Source of the DNA: Verrucomicrobiota bacterium | GTDB lineage: Bacteria > Verrucomicrobiota > Verrucomicrobiia > Verrucomicrobiales > Verrucomicrobiaceae | DNA: 64,000 bases | Assembly: GCA_017301975.1 (NCBI GenBank) | Contig: JAFLEI010000033.1 | Location: 1 to 64,000, forward strand | Direction of reading: 5' to 3' | Shown here: positions 1-8,377 of the stretch, piece after piece | How positions within the stretch are numbered: position 1 is the stretch's first letter | How the letters are laid out: each line of letters opens with the position of its first letter | Translations under genes and position numbers: made by a program | The notes under the pieces: model-generated | Told to the model about the DNA's origin: nothing | The model's database searches: none | Seen by the model: the letters and a program-made list of their open reading frames with translations, nothing else

Positions 1-2013
1 GACGTCAACAATTTGACGCTTTCGGGGGGGCTGACGCTGGCGGGCAGCGCGCTGATCACGCAGAACACCAGCGCTGTCACCTCGATCATCAGCTCCAACA
101 TTGGAGAGTCCACCGTCGGCAGCACCCTGAGTTTCGGCACGCAGGGCACCAGCACTGGAACGATCGCGCTGAGCGGGAACAACACTTTCACCGGCGGCCT
201 TTCCATTGATGTGACGAACGTGCGGATCGACAGCGCGGGGGCGCTCAATTCCACCGCACCCAACCGCGTCACCTTTGCCACCAGTTCGGTGAACAAGAAT
301 CTCTCGTTGAACGGCAACTCGATCACCATCGCCTCGCTGGTTTCTGCGGTGGGAACGGGAACCAGCACGGTGCGAAACCAAAGTGCCACGGCGGCCACGC
401 TGACGATCAATTCCACCACGAACGCGCTGTTTGCCGGCACCCTGGCGGATGGCACTGGAGGCGGGGCGCTCTCTGTCATCAAAACGGGCGCATTCACCCA
501 GGAACTCAGCGGCACCAACACCTTCACGGGCGGCCTCACGCTCAATCAGGGCGGACTGAATCTGAACAGCGCCACGGCGCTGGGTGCCACGGTGAGCACC
601 TTTACCATCAACGGCGGGACTCTTGGCAACAGCAGCGGCGCGAGTGTCGCCATCACCAACGGGAATGCCCTTGTGATCAACGCAGACTTCAGCGCCGCCC
701 TGACCAACGCGCTGGATCTGGGCACGGGCGCGGTGAGCCTGGGGACGGCGGCGGGGACCAGCCGCACCATATCAGTCACCACCAGCACCCTGACCCTGAG
801 CGGCAACATCGCTGATGGAACCACGGCCACCGAGATCATCAAGGCGGGGGCTGGCACCCTGGCGCTGGGCGGCACCAGCACGTTTTCAGGCCTGCTTACC
901 GTGAGTGCGGGGAATTTGCAGGTGCGCAGCAATGGTGCGCTGGGTGGCACCGGCAACGGTGTTTTGTTTACCGCCACCAGCGGTCGGCTGCAACTGGACA
1001 ACAACATCACCGTGACGGGGGAATCCGTCATCACCCCCTACATCGAAAACATCGGCGGAAACAACACCTGGGAGGGTGCCGTGCGCGCCATGGTGGGTGC
1101 CACGCTGACGCTGGATGTGGCGGCGGGCAGCAGCCTGCTGATCAAGGGGGATGTCAACTCCGCTGACACCGACGGCACAGCGCATACCTTCAACCTCACA
1201 GGCTCAGGCACTGGGGAAATCAAAGGCGTGCTGTCGAACACCCTCACCGTCAACAAAACGGGCACGGGCACCTGGATTTTCAGCGGGGCCAACACCTACA
1301 CAAGCGCCACCAATGTGAACGCAGGTACGGTGCAGGTGGGCAAGGCGGGTGTGGGCCAGACGGGAACCGGCGTCGTGACGGTGGCGGCGAATGCCAGCCT
1401 CTCAGGCACCGGGATCGTGCGGGGAAGCGGCTTCACGCTGAGCGCCAACGCCTCGCTGTATGCCGGGGATGGCAAGACGGCGGCGGACCACGGCACGCTG
1501 ACCTTCACGCCTGTCTCCACGGCCAGCTACAACCTGGCCTCAGGCTCCAACACTTACCTCGACATCACCACGCCCACGACCAGTGACGGCAACTTTGGGG
1601 GCTTTGCCATCGGCAGCAGCGGCTACAACACCTGGGTGAACTCTGTGACGGGCGTGGGCGGGCATGACCGGCTGGTCTTCAACGGGAGCAGAGGTACGCT
1701 GACGGTCGCCGGCAACATCCTTGTGGCGGCCAGCGGCTACACTCCGCATGCGGGGGATGTCTTCAATCTGATGGACTGGGCGACGGTGCTGACCACGAAC
1801 TTCAGCGGTTTTTCAGTGGGCACCAATTTGCGCGATGGCAGTGGTGATACTGGCACCCAGTTTGACCTGCCGGACATCAGCGGCAGCGGTTTGTTCTGGG
1901 ATGTCAGCCAGTTCACGACCTCCGGCAACATCGTGGTGGTGCCCGAGCCCGGCCGGATGAGCCTGCTCCTGCTGGCGGTGGGGGGACTTCTGATGCGCCG
2001 GCGGCGGGTGTAG
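1..2013 (+). CDS. Autotransporter-associated beta-strand repeat protein with PEP-CTERM tail (5' partial)
   Basis: The reading frame is open from base 1, so the gene starts left of the window and 670 residues are visible. The protein is made of repeats of the type LSGxNTFTGGLxL, rich in Gly, Thr, Ser, Asn and Ala with almost no Cys. This is the pattern of autotransporter-associated beta-strand (PATR) repeats that form a beta-helix. The C-terminus has VPEP, then a hydrophobic stretch (MSLLLLAVGGLLM), then RRRR, which is a PEP-CTERM sorting signal. Such proteins are normally exported, cut and anchored by an exosortase; none is in the window. A surface or matrix role is inferred. There is no C-terminal autotransporter barrel, so the PEP-CTERM tail replaces it. 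Confidence in the class is high; the ligand or function is unknown. Confidence 0.9.
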   Translation, partial: DVNNLTLSGGLTLAGSALITQNTSAVTSIISSNIGESTVGSTLSFGTQGTSTGTIALSGNNTFTGGLSIDVTNVRIDSAGALNSTAPNRVTFATSSVNKNLSLNGNSITIASLVSAVGTGTSTVRNQSATAATLTINSTTNALFAGTLADGTGGGALSVIKTGAFTQELSGTNTFTGGLTLNQGGLNLNSATALGATVSTFTINGGTLGNSSGASVAITNGNALVINADFSAALTNALDLGTGAVSLGTAAGTSRTISVTTSTLTLSGNIADGTTATEIIKAGAGTLALGGTSTFSGLLTVSAGNLQVRSNGALGGTGNGVLFTATSGRLQLDNNITVTGESVITPYIENIGGNNTWEGAVRAMVGATLTLDVAAGSSLLIKGDVNSADTDGTAHTFNLTGSGTGEIKGVLSNTLTVNKTGTGTWIFSGANTYTSATNVNAGTVQVGKAGVGQTGTGVVTVAANASLSGTGIVRGSGFTLSANASLYAGDGKTAADHGTLTFTPVSTASYNLASGSNTYLDITTPTTSDGNFGGFAIGSSGYNTWVNSVTGVGGHDRLVFNGSRGTLTVAGNILVAASGYTPHAGDVFNLMDWATVLTTNFSGFSVGTNLRDGSGDTGTQFDLPDISGSGLFWDVSQFTTSGNIVVVPEPGRMSLLLLAVGGLLMRRRRV

Positions 2014-2118
2014 GCGAGGCCGGGGACAAGCTTTGTTCAAGTGCGTACAAGGGCGCACCTCATCCTTGCCTCATTTCGTTTCCGCTGGACTATGCGCCCG
2101 CATTCAACCAACCCTGAC

Positions 2119-5100
2119 ATGTCCAAGAAAACTCCAGCCCCTGCCACGATCCGCCCCATCAAGAAGCTGATGGTGGCGAACCGCTCTGAAATCGCCATCC
2201 GCGTCATGCGTGCGGCCACTGAACTGGGGCTGAAAACGGTGGGGATTTATGCGCAGGAAGACCGCTTCTGCCCGCATCGCTTCAAGGCGGACGAAGCCTA
2301 TGAGCTGAACAAGGACAAGGGACCGCTGGGCGCGTACCTGGACATCGAAGGGATCGTGGCTCTGGCGAAGGAGAAGGGCGTGGATGCGATCCACCCTGGA
2401 TACGGCTTCCTGTCTGAGAACCCGAAGTTCTCCCAAGCGTGCGAGGACGCGGGGATCATCTTCATCGGGCCTGAGGCGAAGATCCTGGACATGATGGGCG
2501 ACAAGACGGCGGCCCGTAATGTGGCCCGCAAGCTGAAGGTGCCGATCCTGGAAGGCACCGATGAGCCGGTGAGCGACCGCAAGGAAGCACTGGCGACGGC
2601 GAAGAAGATCGGATTTCCGCTGATCATCAAGGCGGCCTTTGGCGGCGGTGGCCGTGGCATGCGCGTGGTACGTGAGGCGAAGGACCTGGAGAAGCTGCTG
2701 GATGAAGCGCAGACGGAGGCGGAACGCGCGTTTGGCAACGGGGCAGTGTTCCTTGAACGATTTGTGGGCAAGGCGAAGCACATCGAGGTGCAGATCCTGG
2801 CGGACAAGCATGGCAATGTGCTGCACCTGCATGAACGCGACTGCTCGGTGCAGCGCCGGCATCAGAAAGTGATCGAACAAGCGCCGAGCTACGGCATCAA
2901 GCAGGAGATCATTGACGGCCTGTGCGAGGCAGCGGTGAAGCTGGCGCATGCGGTGAACTACACGCACGCGGGCACGGTTGAGTTCCTGGTGGATCACGAG
3001 ACGGGCGAGTGGTTCTTCATTGAGATGAACCCGCGCATCCAGGTGGAGCACACGGTGACGGAGGAGATCACGGGCATCGACATCGTGCGCAGCCAGATCC
3101 TCATCGCGCAGGGATACCAGGTGCACCAGGAGCCGCTGGCGCTGCCGCCGCAGCACAAGATCGAGAAGAGCGGCTTTGCGATCCAGTGCCGCATCACGAC
3201 GGAAGACCCGGAGAACGGGTTCACGCCGGACTTTGGCAAGATCTTGACCTACCGCAGCGCGGGTGGTTTTGGCATCCGTCTGGATGGCGCGCTGGGCGCG
3301 ACGAACGCGGTGATCACGCCTTATTACGACTCGATGCTGGTGAAAATGACTGTCTATGCCCGCACGTACCAGCAGTCGCTGGACCGCATGGATCGTGGTC
3401 TGCGCGAGTTCCGCATTCGCGGGGTGAAGACGAACATTCCCTTCCTCATGAACGTGGTGCATCACCCGGACTTCATGGCGGGGCAGGCGACGACGCGCTT
3501 CATCGACAACAATCCGGACCTGCTGAAGTTTGTGGCGCGCAAGGACCGCGCCTCGAAGCTGCTGAGCTACCTTGCGGACACCAACGTGAACGGGAATCCG
3601 TTTGCGAAGGGGCACAAGATTTCCAAGGCCTTCACGGCGCCGCCGATTCCGACGTATGACCACCGCGTGGAGCCGGCGAAGGGCACGAAGCAGCTGCTGA
3701 CGGAGATGGGGCCGGAGAAATTCTGCCTGAACTGGGTGGCGAAGCAGAAGAAGCTGCTGCTGACGGACACGACGATGCGCGACGCGCACCAGTCCCTGCT
3801 GGCCACGCGCATGCGCACCTATGACATGCTGGCCGTGGCGGACAGCGTGGCGCGGCGCACGCCGAACCTTTTCTCGCTGGAGATGTGGGGCGGCGCGACG
3901 TTTGACGTGACGATGCGCTTTCTGCGCGAAGATCCGTGGGACCGCCTGCGCGACATCCGCGCGAAGGTGCCGAACATTCTTTTGCAGATGCTCTTCCGGG
4001 GCTCGAACGCCGTGGGATACACGAACTACCCGGACAACGTGGTGAAGGGCTTCATCAAGCATGCGGCCCAGAACGGGATGGACATCTTCCGCATCTTTGA
4101 CTCGCTGAACTACCTCCCCAATTTGAAGGCGGCGATGGATGCGGTGCGTGAGGAGACGGACTCCATCTGCGAAGGCACGCTGTGCTACACGGGCGACATC
4201 CTGGACCCGAAACGCGACAAGTACGACCTGAAGTACTACGTGCGCCTGGCGAAGGAGCTGGAGAAGATGGGTGCGCACATGCTGTGCATCAAGGACATGG
4301 CCGGTCTGGTGCGCCCGTTTGCCGCGAAGAAGCTGGTGAAGGCGCTGAAGGATGAGGTGGGCCTGCCAATCCATTTCCACACGCATGACACGAGCGGCCT
4401 GAACGCCTCCAGCATTCTGGAAGCGGCGACGGCGGGCGTGGATGTGGTGGATGCGGCGATTTCCTCGCTCTCCGGCGGCACTTCGCAGCCGAACCTCAAC
4501 TCGATCGTGGCGGCGATGCAGAACACGCCGCGTGACACCGGACTGGACAGCGAGGCGCTGCAGGAATTCAGCGACTACTGGGCGGCGGTGCGCACCTACT
4601 ACAAGCCCTTTGACACCGCTGAGCCGTATGGCACGGCGGAAGTCTATCTGCATGAGATGCCCGGCGGTCAGTACACGAACCTCAAGGAGCAGGCCATCGG
4701 CATGGGCCTGGGGCCCCGCTGGCCGGAGATCGCCCATGCGTATGCGGAAGTGAACCAGCTCTGCGGTGACATCGTGAAGGTGACGCCATCGAGCAAGGTG
4801 GTGGGCGACCTGGCGATCGAGTGCGTGGCGCGCGGTGTGAAGCCGGGCGATGTCTTCAACCTGACGGGCACCAAGTGGAGCAAGGACGTGACGAGCATGT
4901 TTGAAGGCTGGCTGGGCGAGCCTTTCTACGGCATGGAGCCCGCCAAGGCGGCGGATTCACGCAAGAAGTGGAACAAGCTGGCTGACGCCATCGTGGGCAA
5001 GGACGGCAAGCGCATCAAGGGCCGCCCCGGCACGCATGCGGCGAAGATCAATCTGACCGAGGTGCGCGCGGAGCTGAAGGCCAAGCTGAAGAAAGAACCG

Positions 5101-5634
5101 ACCGAGGATGATGTGTGGAGCTACCTCATGTATCCGGATGTGTTCCTGAAGTTTGCGGATTTCCGCAAGACCTATGGCGATGTGTCGGCACTGCCGACGC
5201 CGGCTTACTATTACGGGCTGCAGGACAAGGAAGAGATCCACATCAGCCTGGAAGAGGGCAAGACGCTGTTTGTGCGTCTGCTGAACATGACCGAGGCGGA
5301 TGCGACGGGCCAGCAGACGGCGATCTTTGAACTCAACGGCTACCCGCGCCACACGACGGTGACGAACAAGGCGCTGGCGAAGAACGCGGTGACCAAGACG
5401 AAGGCGGATCCGGCGGATTCCACGCAGGTGGGTGCGCCGATGCCGGGGATGGTGGCGAGCATTGCGGTGAGCGTGGGGCAGAAAGTGAAGGAGGGGGAGA
5501 CCCTTCTGACGCTGGAGGCGATGAAGATGTTTGCGGCGGTTTCGTCACCGATTGCGGGCACTGTGAAGGAGATCTGCGTGAAGATCAGCGAGAGCGTGGA
5601 GAGCAAGGATCTGATGGTGAGGCTGGCGAAGTAG
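2119..5634 (+). CDS. pyc: Pyruvate carboxylase (single-chain, biotin-dependent)
   Basis: The enzyme carboxylates pyruvate to oxaloacetate using ATP, bicarbonate and biotin (anaplerosis). Starting at ATG 2119 it is 1171 residues, the usual size of the fused alpha4-type enzyme. The domain order is biotin carboxylase/ATP-grasp from about residue 15 to 470 (KLMVANRSEIAIR, the glycine loop GGGGRGMR, EMNPRIQVEH). The carboxyltransferase follows at about 550-830 (TDTTMRDAHQSLLATR, then the FHTHDTSG metal region). Last come the PYC/OADA domain and a biotinyl domain with EAMKM, the biotin lysine being near residue 1136. The frame extends upstream to GTG 2041, but those 26 residues are not family-like. 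It stands alone; the next gene is convergent. Confidence 0.97.
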   Translation: MSKKTPAPATIRPIKKLMVANRSEIAIRVMRAATELGLKTVGIYAQEDRFCPHRFKADEAYELNKDKGPLGAYLDIEGIVALAKEKGVDAIHPGYGFLSENPKFSQACEDAGIIFIGPEAKILDMMGDKTAARNVARKLKVPILEGTDEPVSDRKEALATAKKIGFPLIIKAAFGGGGRGMRVVREAKDLEKLLDEAQTEAERAFGNGAVFLERFVGKAKHIEVQILADKHGNVLHLHERDCSVQRRHQKVIEQAPSYGIKQEIIDGLCEAAVKLAHAVNYTHAGTVEFLVDHETGEWFFIEMNPRIQVEHTVTEEITGIDIVRSQILIAQGYQVHQEPLALPPQHKIEKSGFAIQCRITTEDPENGFTPDFGKILTYRSAGGFGIRLDGALGATNAVITPYYDSMLVKMTVYARTYQQSLDRMDRGLREFRIRGVKTNIPFLMNVVHHPDFMAGQATTRFIDNNPDLLKFVARKDRASKLLSYLADTNVNGNPFAKGHKISKAFTAPPIPTYDHRVEPAKGTKQLLTEMGPEKFCLNWVAKQKKLLLTDTTMRDAHQSLLATRMRTYDMLAVADSVARRTPNLFSLEMWGGATFDVTMRFLREDPWDRLRDIRAKVPNILLQMLFRGSNAVGYTNYPDNVVKGFIKHAAQNGMDIFRIFDSLNYLPNLKAAMDAVREETDSICEGTLCYTGDILDPKRDKYDLKYYVRLAKELEKMGAHMLCIKDMAGLVRPFAAKKLVKALKDEVGLPIHFHTHDTSGLNASSILEAATAGVDVVDAAISSLSGGTSQPNLNSIVAAMQNTPRDTGLDSEALQEFSDYWAAVRTYYKPFDTAEPYGTAEVYLHEMPGGQYTNLKEQAIGMGLGPRWPEIAHAYAEVNQLCGDIVKVTPSSKVVGDLAIECVARGVKPGDVFNLTGTKWSKDVTSMFEGWLGEPFYGMEPAKAADSRKKWNKLADAIVGKDGKRIKGRPGTHAAKINLTEVRAELKAKLKKEPTEDDVWSYLMYPDVFLKFADFRKTYGDVSALPTPAYYYGLQDKEEIHISLEEGKTLFVRLLNMTEADATGQQTAIFELNGYPRHTTVTNKALAKNAVTKTKADPADSTQVGAPMPGMVASIAVSVGQKVKEGETLLTLEAMKMFAAVSSPIAGTVKEICVKISESVESKDLMVRLAK

Positions 5635-5674
5635 CGATTGTCATATCCCAAGCCCAAGGAGCTTGCGTCATGCA

Positions 5675-5713
5675 GCCCAGGAGTGCCGAGCGAAAGCGAG
5701 TGCTCTCCTGGGC
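5675..5713. terminator. Hairpin between convergent genes, possible bidirectional terminator
   Basis: A perfect 9-bp inverted repeat, GCCCAGGAG at 5675-5683 and CTCCTGGGC at 5705-5713, encloses a loop with a further small GCGAAAGC hairpin. It lies between the end of pyc and the end of the convergent kinase-like gene. There is no T-tract, so a terminator role is inferred from position only. Confidence 0.45.
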
Positions 5714-5751
5714 CCAGTAATGCGTGCTGCAGGCAATCAAGACGCAAGACT

Positions 5752-6426
5752 CTACTCCGGCATCGTCCAAATGATCAGGTCAATCGGGTACAACTGACCG
5801 TCTGTATCGCTCTTGATGAAGTTGGTCTCATTGGCGTCGAAGGCACCGATGTTGCCGCGACGCCAGGCATGGCGACGCAGGGTTACGGCGACATCGCGAG
5901 ACTCCTCAAGGGATTCCCAGCCATGCCGGGTCATCTAAGTGCGGATTTCCTGCTCGGTGGGAGCGAAGCCGCTAATGAATGCCTGGGCGAGGAGCAGGCC
6001 TGAAACATCAGCGCCAATCACATCCTCGAACACGCAGCCAAATCCGAGATGTTCCCAACTGAGGCGCTCGCGTTCCATCGCCTGCTCGAGGGTGCCCGGG
6101 CCATAGTCGATCATGCCACGCTCATTGCGCGCCAGGATGCAGCCGAAGCCTGCGGTGCCATAGCCGTTTTCTTCGCGGCCGCGAAGTTTGACGATGCGGT
6201 TTTTCAAATGGCTATCCCAAAACAAAACAGCCTCGCCTCGGCTGCCCACAATTTGATAGCGCGAACCTGATGGGCCAAGTTCCTCCCAATCCAACGTGCC
6301 ATTGACCCTGCGGCTGAGAATCTGCGCCGCCTGCAACCAGCCACCGCCTTTCTTTGTCAGACGGTCGATTTCACGATCCACTGAAGGACCATCAACCAGC
6401 TGTGCAAACTCGCGCTGGGTGAGCAT
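5752..6426 (-). pseudogene. Kinase-like (polyvalent-protein STY-kinase type) gene interrupted by an in-frame TAG
   Basis: Two minus-strand segments lie in the same frame, 6426-5935 (163 residues) and 5934-5752 (60 residues). They are separated only by TAG at 5937-5935, which is followed directly by ATG. Read through, they make one 224-residue product. A Lys sits in IVKLRG, an acidic stretch follows (CVFEDVIG), then APTEQEIRT-stop-MTRHGW, then DANETNF and PIDLIIW. The last two look like the catalytic-loop Asn and metal-binding Asp of a degenerate protein-kinase fold. From memory this resembles the STY-kinase domain found in polyvalent proteins. The split falls between a helix and the catalytic loop, so neither half would work alone. 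It is probably a recent nonsense mutation; a sequencing error, readthrough or a restart at ATG 5934 are alternatives. Confidence 0.6.
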
Positions 6427-6604
6427 GGATGCCGTTGATTTGGGCTTTCATCTGGACCGACATCGCACCTGCCTCGTCATCCTTCAACTGACGGCGCACC
6501 TGCTGATAGACCTCGTCATAAGACAGCTCACGCCTGTTTTTGGGCGGCATGCGCGTCTCCACCCCGGGCGGGGGAAGCTGGATGGAGGCGGGATCGAAGG
6601 ACAT
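6392..6604 (-). CDS. Small hypothetical protein upstream of the kinase-like gene
   Basis: This is a 70-residue frame that overlaps the start of the kinase-like gene by 35 bases in another frame. The middle (NRRELSYDEVYQQVRRQLKDDEAGAM) looks like a charged amphipathic helix. The last 20 residues (from INGIHAHP) overlap the downstream coding frame and look less natural. It could be a separate small partner coupled to the next gene, or the N-terminus of the same gene displaced by a frameshift. No family is recognised. Confidence 0.45.
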   Translation of the reverse strand: MSFDPASIQLPPPGVETRMPPKNRRELSYDEVYQQVRRQLKDDEAGAMSVQMKAQINGIHAHPARVCTAG

Positions 6605-6731
6605 GGGACAAAGGTATGGGAATCCCCAGGGTGTGCAACCCGGAGTTCGGGCTGCTCATTGATCTACTCAATCGAAGCTTCAAGAGTATCAATGTCCTGA
6701 GGTGTGCTTTTGTGGGCAAGTGATTAGGGTC

Positions 6732-7337
6732 ATGAACGACCTTATCTTACTCACTCTACAGGCGGCAGGCGTGGTGCTTGCTGCTGATTTTGCCGCCGGT
6801 CTTGTCCATTGGATGGAGGATGCTTACATCCGTGAGGACACACCCTGGCTGGGCGGCTGGGTAGGGCGGCCGAACATTGTGCATCATCACCTGCCGCGGC
6901 GGATGACGCGGAACACGTGGTGGGAGAGCAACAAGGAGCTGCTGGTGGCGATGGGGGTGCTGATCTGCGCGGCGGCATGGCTCGGCTGCCTGACGTGGCA
7001 TGTGTGGCTGTTTGCGCTGGTGGGTGGGAACGCGAACGAGGTGCACAAGTGGTCGCACCGGACACGGCGGGAGAACGGGCGTGTGATCTCGCTGCTGCAG
7101 GATCTGCGGATTTTGCAGACGCCGCAGCACCACACGCTGCACCACACGAATCCGAAGGACGTGCATTACTGCCCGGTGACGAATGCGCTGAATCCGGTGC
7201 TGGATGCGCTGCATTTCTGGGAGGGGCTGGAGTGGCTGCTGGCGCATGCGGTGGGGCTGAAGCGGCAGCCGGACAGCTCGGTGTCGGGCCAGGGAACGGC
7301 GCCGGCATGGATTGTGGAGATGCGGCGAGCGGGGTGA
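6732..7337 (+). CDS. CarF/PEDS1 (TMEM189, Kua) family desaturase
   Basis: This 201-residue membrane protein matches the plasmanylethanolamine desaturase family (CarF in Myxococcus, PEDS1/TMEM189 in animals). The family introduces the vinyl-ether bond of plasmalogens, using O2 and a histidine-bound di-iron centre. Histidine motifs visible from ATG 6732 are H26 in LVHW, H51-H53 in VHHHLPR, H105 and H109 in HKWSH, H133/H134 and H137/H138 in QHHTLHH, and H145. Hydrophobic segments lie at about 5-24 and 70-100. The conserved NPxLD near residue 154 is present. An in-frame ATG at 6702 exists, but ATG 6732 starts at the expected hydrophobic N-terminus. Family assignment is strong; the substrate is inferred. 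No ether-lipid gene is adjacent. Confidence 0.85.
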   Translation: MNDLILLTLQAAGVVLAADFAAGLVHWMEDAYIREDTPWLGGWVGRPNIVHHHLPRRMTRNTWWESNKELLVAMGVLICAAAWLGCLTWHVWLFALVGGNANEVHKWSHRTRRENGRVISLLQDLRILQTPQHHTLHHTNPKDVHYCPVTNALNPVLDALHFWEGLEWLLAHAVGLKRQPDSSVSGQGTAPAWIVEMRRAG

Positions 7338-7343
7338 CGTGGA

Positions 7344-7380
7344 GGACGGGGGCTGGCGGACGGGGGCTGGCGGACGGGCG
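7344..7380. repeat. 14-bp tandem repeat, about 2.5 units
   Basis: The unit GGACGGGGGCTGGC occurs at 7344-7357 and 7358-7371, and a partial copy starts at 7372. It lies directly downstream of the desaturase gene. There are no spacers, so it is not CRISPR. Confidence 0.8.
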
Positions 7381-7399
7381 TGGGATGGGGGACTGGGAG

Positions 7400-7418
7400 C
7401 CGCACTCGGAGAGTGCGG
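7400..7418. repeat. Dispersed 8-bp-stem hairpin with GGA loop (copy 1)
   Basis: CCGCACTC-GGA-GAGTGCGG is a perfect palindrome with a three-base loop. The same 19 bases recur at 24108-24126, and similarity continues for about 15 bases on the 3' side. Both copies lie just past a plus-strand gene that faces a minus-strand gene, so a transcription-end role is possible. Confidence 0.8.
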
Positions 7419-7543
7419 CCCACGCCGCGATGGGTATGCGGAGGTGGTTGGTGCAGAAGTCACGCGGCTTCACACCGGGGCCTGTTTGCCACACTGCGGG
7501 ACTTTGAGGATATGCGTATGCCTGGGTGTCTGCCATGCGCTGA

Positions 7544-7574
7544 GGGACGGGCGGGCTGTCGCCACGGCCATCCC
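7544..7574 (+). repeat. Dispersed repeat block (inverted partner at 60640-60668)
   Basis: The core GGGCTGTCGCCACG with GGACGG on its left and CCATCC on its right is nearly identical to the reverse complement of 60640-60668. That copy lies upstream of the inverted-repeat element at 60755. This suggests a longer, partly decayed repeat family. Confidence 0.6.
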
Positions 7575-7605
7575 ACGGGCCCGAGGGGCTGCGCCGGGGC
7601 GCCAT

Positions 7606-8136
7606 TTATTGGACGGTGGTGATTTTGGCTGAGAGTCCGGGCTGGAGGGGGATGGACTCCCCTGCCCTTTTGCCGAGGAGTTTCTGGCCGAGGGCCGAGG
7701 CGGGGGTGATGACGACGATCTCGGCGCCCTCGTGCAGGATCTCGGTGCCTCCGGCGAAGGGGCCGATGAAGTAATGGGCGGCTTCAGCAGGGAGTGCGAG
7801 GGTGACCAAGGAGCCGAGGGTGATGGCGGTGCCTGGTTCCTGAGTGGCTGCTGGCATGGCCGTGAAGGCTTGCACGGCCTGCTGGAGCTCCGCCACGCGC
7901 TGGGCCTGACCACGGGCGACGTAGGAGGCCTCCAGGGTGCGGGTGTCGTACTTGTTTTCCGCCTTGCTGTCTGGGTCTGTGGCGGCAGCGAAGGCGCCCT
8001 GCGCGGCGCGGGTGAGGGCGGCGAGCTCGGCAGTGAGCACGGAGAGGATTTGAGCGAGGACGGCTTGTTTGTTCACGAGGGGGAGGGCAAGCGGTGCGCT
8101 GTCTTGCAGGGAGGAGCAAGGGTGAAAAAGCGGCAT
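7606..8136 (-). CDS. GreA/GreB C-terminal-domain-like protein
   Basis: The product is 176 residues from ATG 8136, or 156 from GTG 8076. The N-terminal half is a predicted helical region (LAQILSVLTAELAALTRAAQGAF, then ARGQAQRVAELQQAVQAF). The C-terminal half resembles the FKBP-like domain of GreA/GreB, with ITPASALGQKLLGKRAGESI followed by a hydrophobic end. True Gre factors rescue backtracked RNA polymerase through acidic residues at the coiled-coil tip; those are not clear here, so it may be a secondary-channel binder. GTG 8076 is attractive because ATG 8136 overlaps the promoter that reads the opposite way. Confidence 0.7.
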   Translation of the reverse strand: MPLFHPCSSLQDSAPLALPLVNKQAVLAQILSVLTAELAALTRAAQGAFAAATDPDSKAENKYDTRTLEASYVARGQAQRVAELQQAVQAFTAMPAATQEPGTAITLGSLVTLALPAEAAHYFIGPFAGGTEILHEGAEIVVITPASALGQKLLGKRAGESIPLQPGLSAKITTVQ

Positions 8137-8165
8137 TGACCTGCATTGGCTGTTTTTGATAAGCT
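8136..8165 (+). promoter_or_regulatory. Sigma70-type promoter, copy 1
   Basis: The -35 box is TTGACC (8136-8141). The -10 box is GATAAG (8158-8163, 16-bp spacer) or TAAGCT (8160-8165, 18-bp spacer). The GTG at 8172 follows six bases after the TAAGCT box, with no ribosome-binding site, so the transcript would be leaderless or nearly so. It is repeated at 8342. Confidence 0.6.
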
Positions 8166-8171
8166 GCAGCC

Positions 8172-8345
8172 GTGAAAACGCACCGGTGTCATCGTCCTCT
8201 GGTTTTCATCACGTTTCCGTATCTGGCGTTGATCGTGCTGGCGGCGCTGCTGGCGAGCATGACCCTGGCTTTGTTTAACAAGGTTCAAGAAAGCCGGCCA
8301 TCTAAAAACCCGGTCCGTGATGATGCTGCTGCAATGCGGTATTGA
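8172..8345 (+). CDS. Small single-span membrane protein (57 residues)
   Basis: The frame starts with GTG 8172 and ends with TGA 8343-8345, which overlaps the -35 box of the next promoter. It begins (M)KTHR, exactly like the pseudopilin that follows. One hydrophobic segment (FITFPYLALIVLAALLASMTLALF) is followed by a polar tail. The LASMTLA part lines up loosely with ILASLTAA of the pilin, so it may be a decayed or specialised paralogue of a pilin N-terminus. It lacks the GFTLIE-type cleavage site. It is supported mainly by its own promoter and by the duplicated start region. Confidence 0.5.
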   Translation: MKTHRCHRPLVFITFPYLALIVLAALLASMTLALFNKVQESRPSKNPVRDDAAAMRY

Positions 8346-8371
8346 CCTACTGCGGCTATTTTTGATAAACT
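8342..8371 (+). promoter_or_regulatory. Sigma70-type promoter, copy 2 (pseudopilin)
   Basis: The -35 box is TTGACC (8342-8347). The -10 box is GATAAA (8364-8369) or TAAACT (8366-8371). ATG 8378 comes six bases after the latter. There is no purine-rich ribosome-binding site, which points to leaderless initiation. The segment 8336-8392 aligns without gaps to 8130-8186, with 44 of 57 bases identical by hand count. Confidence 0.65.
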
Positions 8372-8377
8372 CCCATT

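Larger units (their letters stand above)
7338..7605. other. Convergent intergenic region with tandem repeat, hairpin and dispersed repeat
   Basis: No convincing gene is seen here. The region holds, in order, a 14-bp tandem repeat, a palindrome shared with position 24108, and a block shared in inverted orientation with position 60640. Open frames here are rich in Pro, Arg and Ala and look like GC-rich chance frames. Confidence 0.6.

Noticed and set aside
2104..4737. 877-residue frame antisense to pyruvate carboxylase
   Set aside because: It is Arg/His/Leu-rich with no domain, and lies wholly opposite a clear enzyme gene; GC-rich codon use leaves such frames open.
5638..6003. 121-residue plus-strand frame after pyc
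   Set aside because: It covers a palindrome and lies opposite the kinase-like gene; no motif supports it.
7344..7380. Short tandem repeat as a possible CRISPR remnant
   Set aside because: The units are 14 bp and directly adjacent with no spacers, and no cas genes are in the window.
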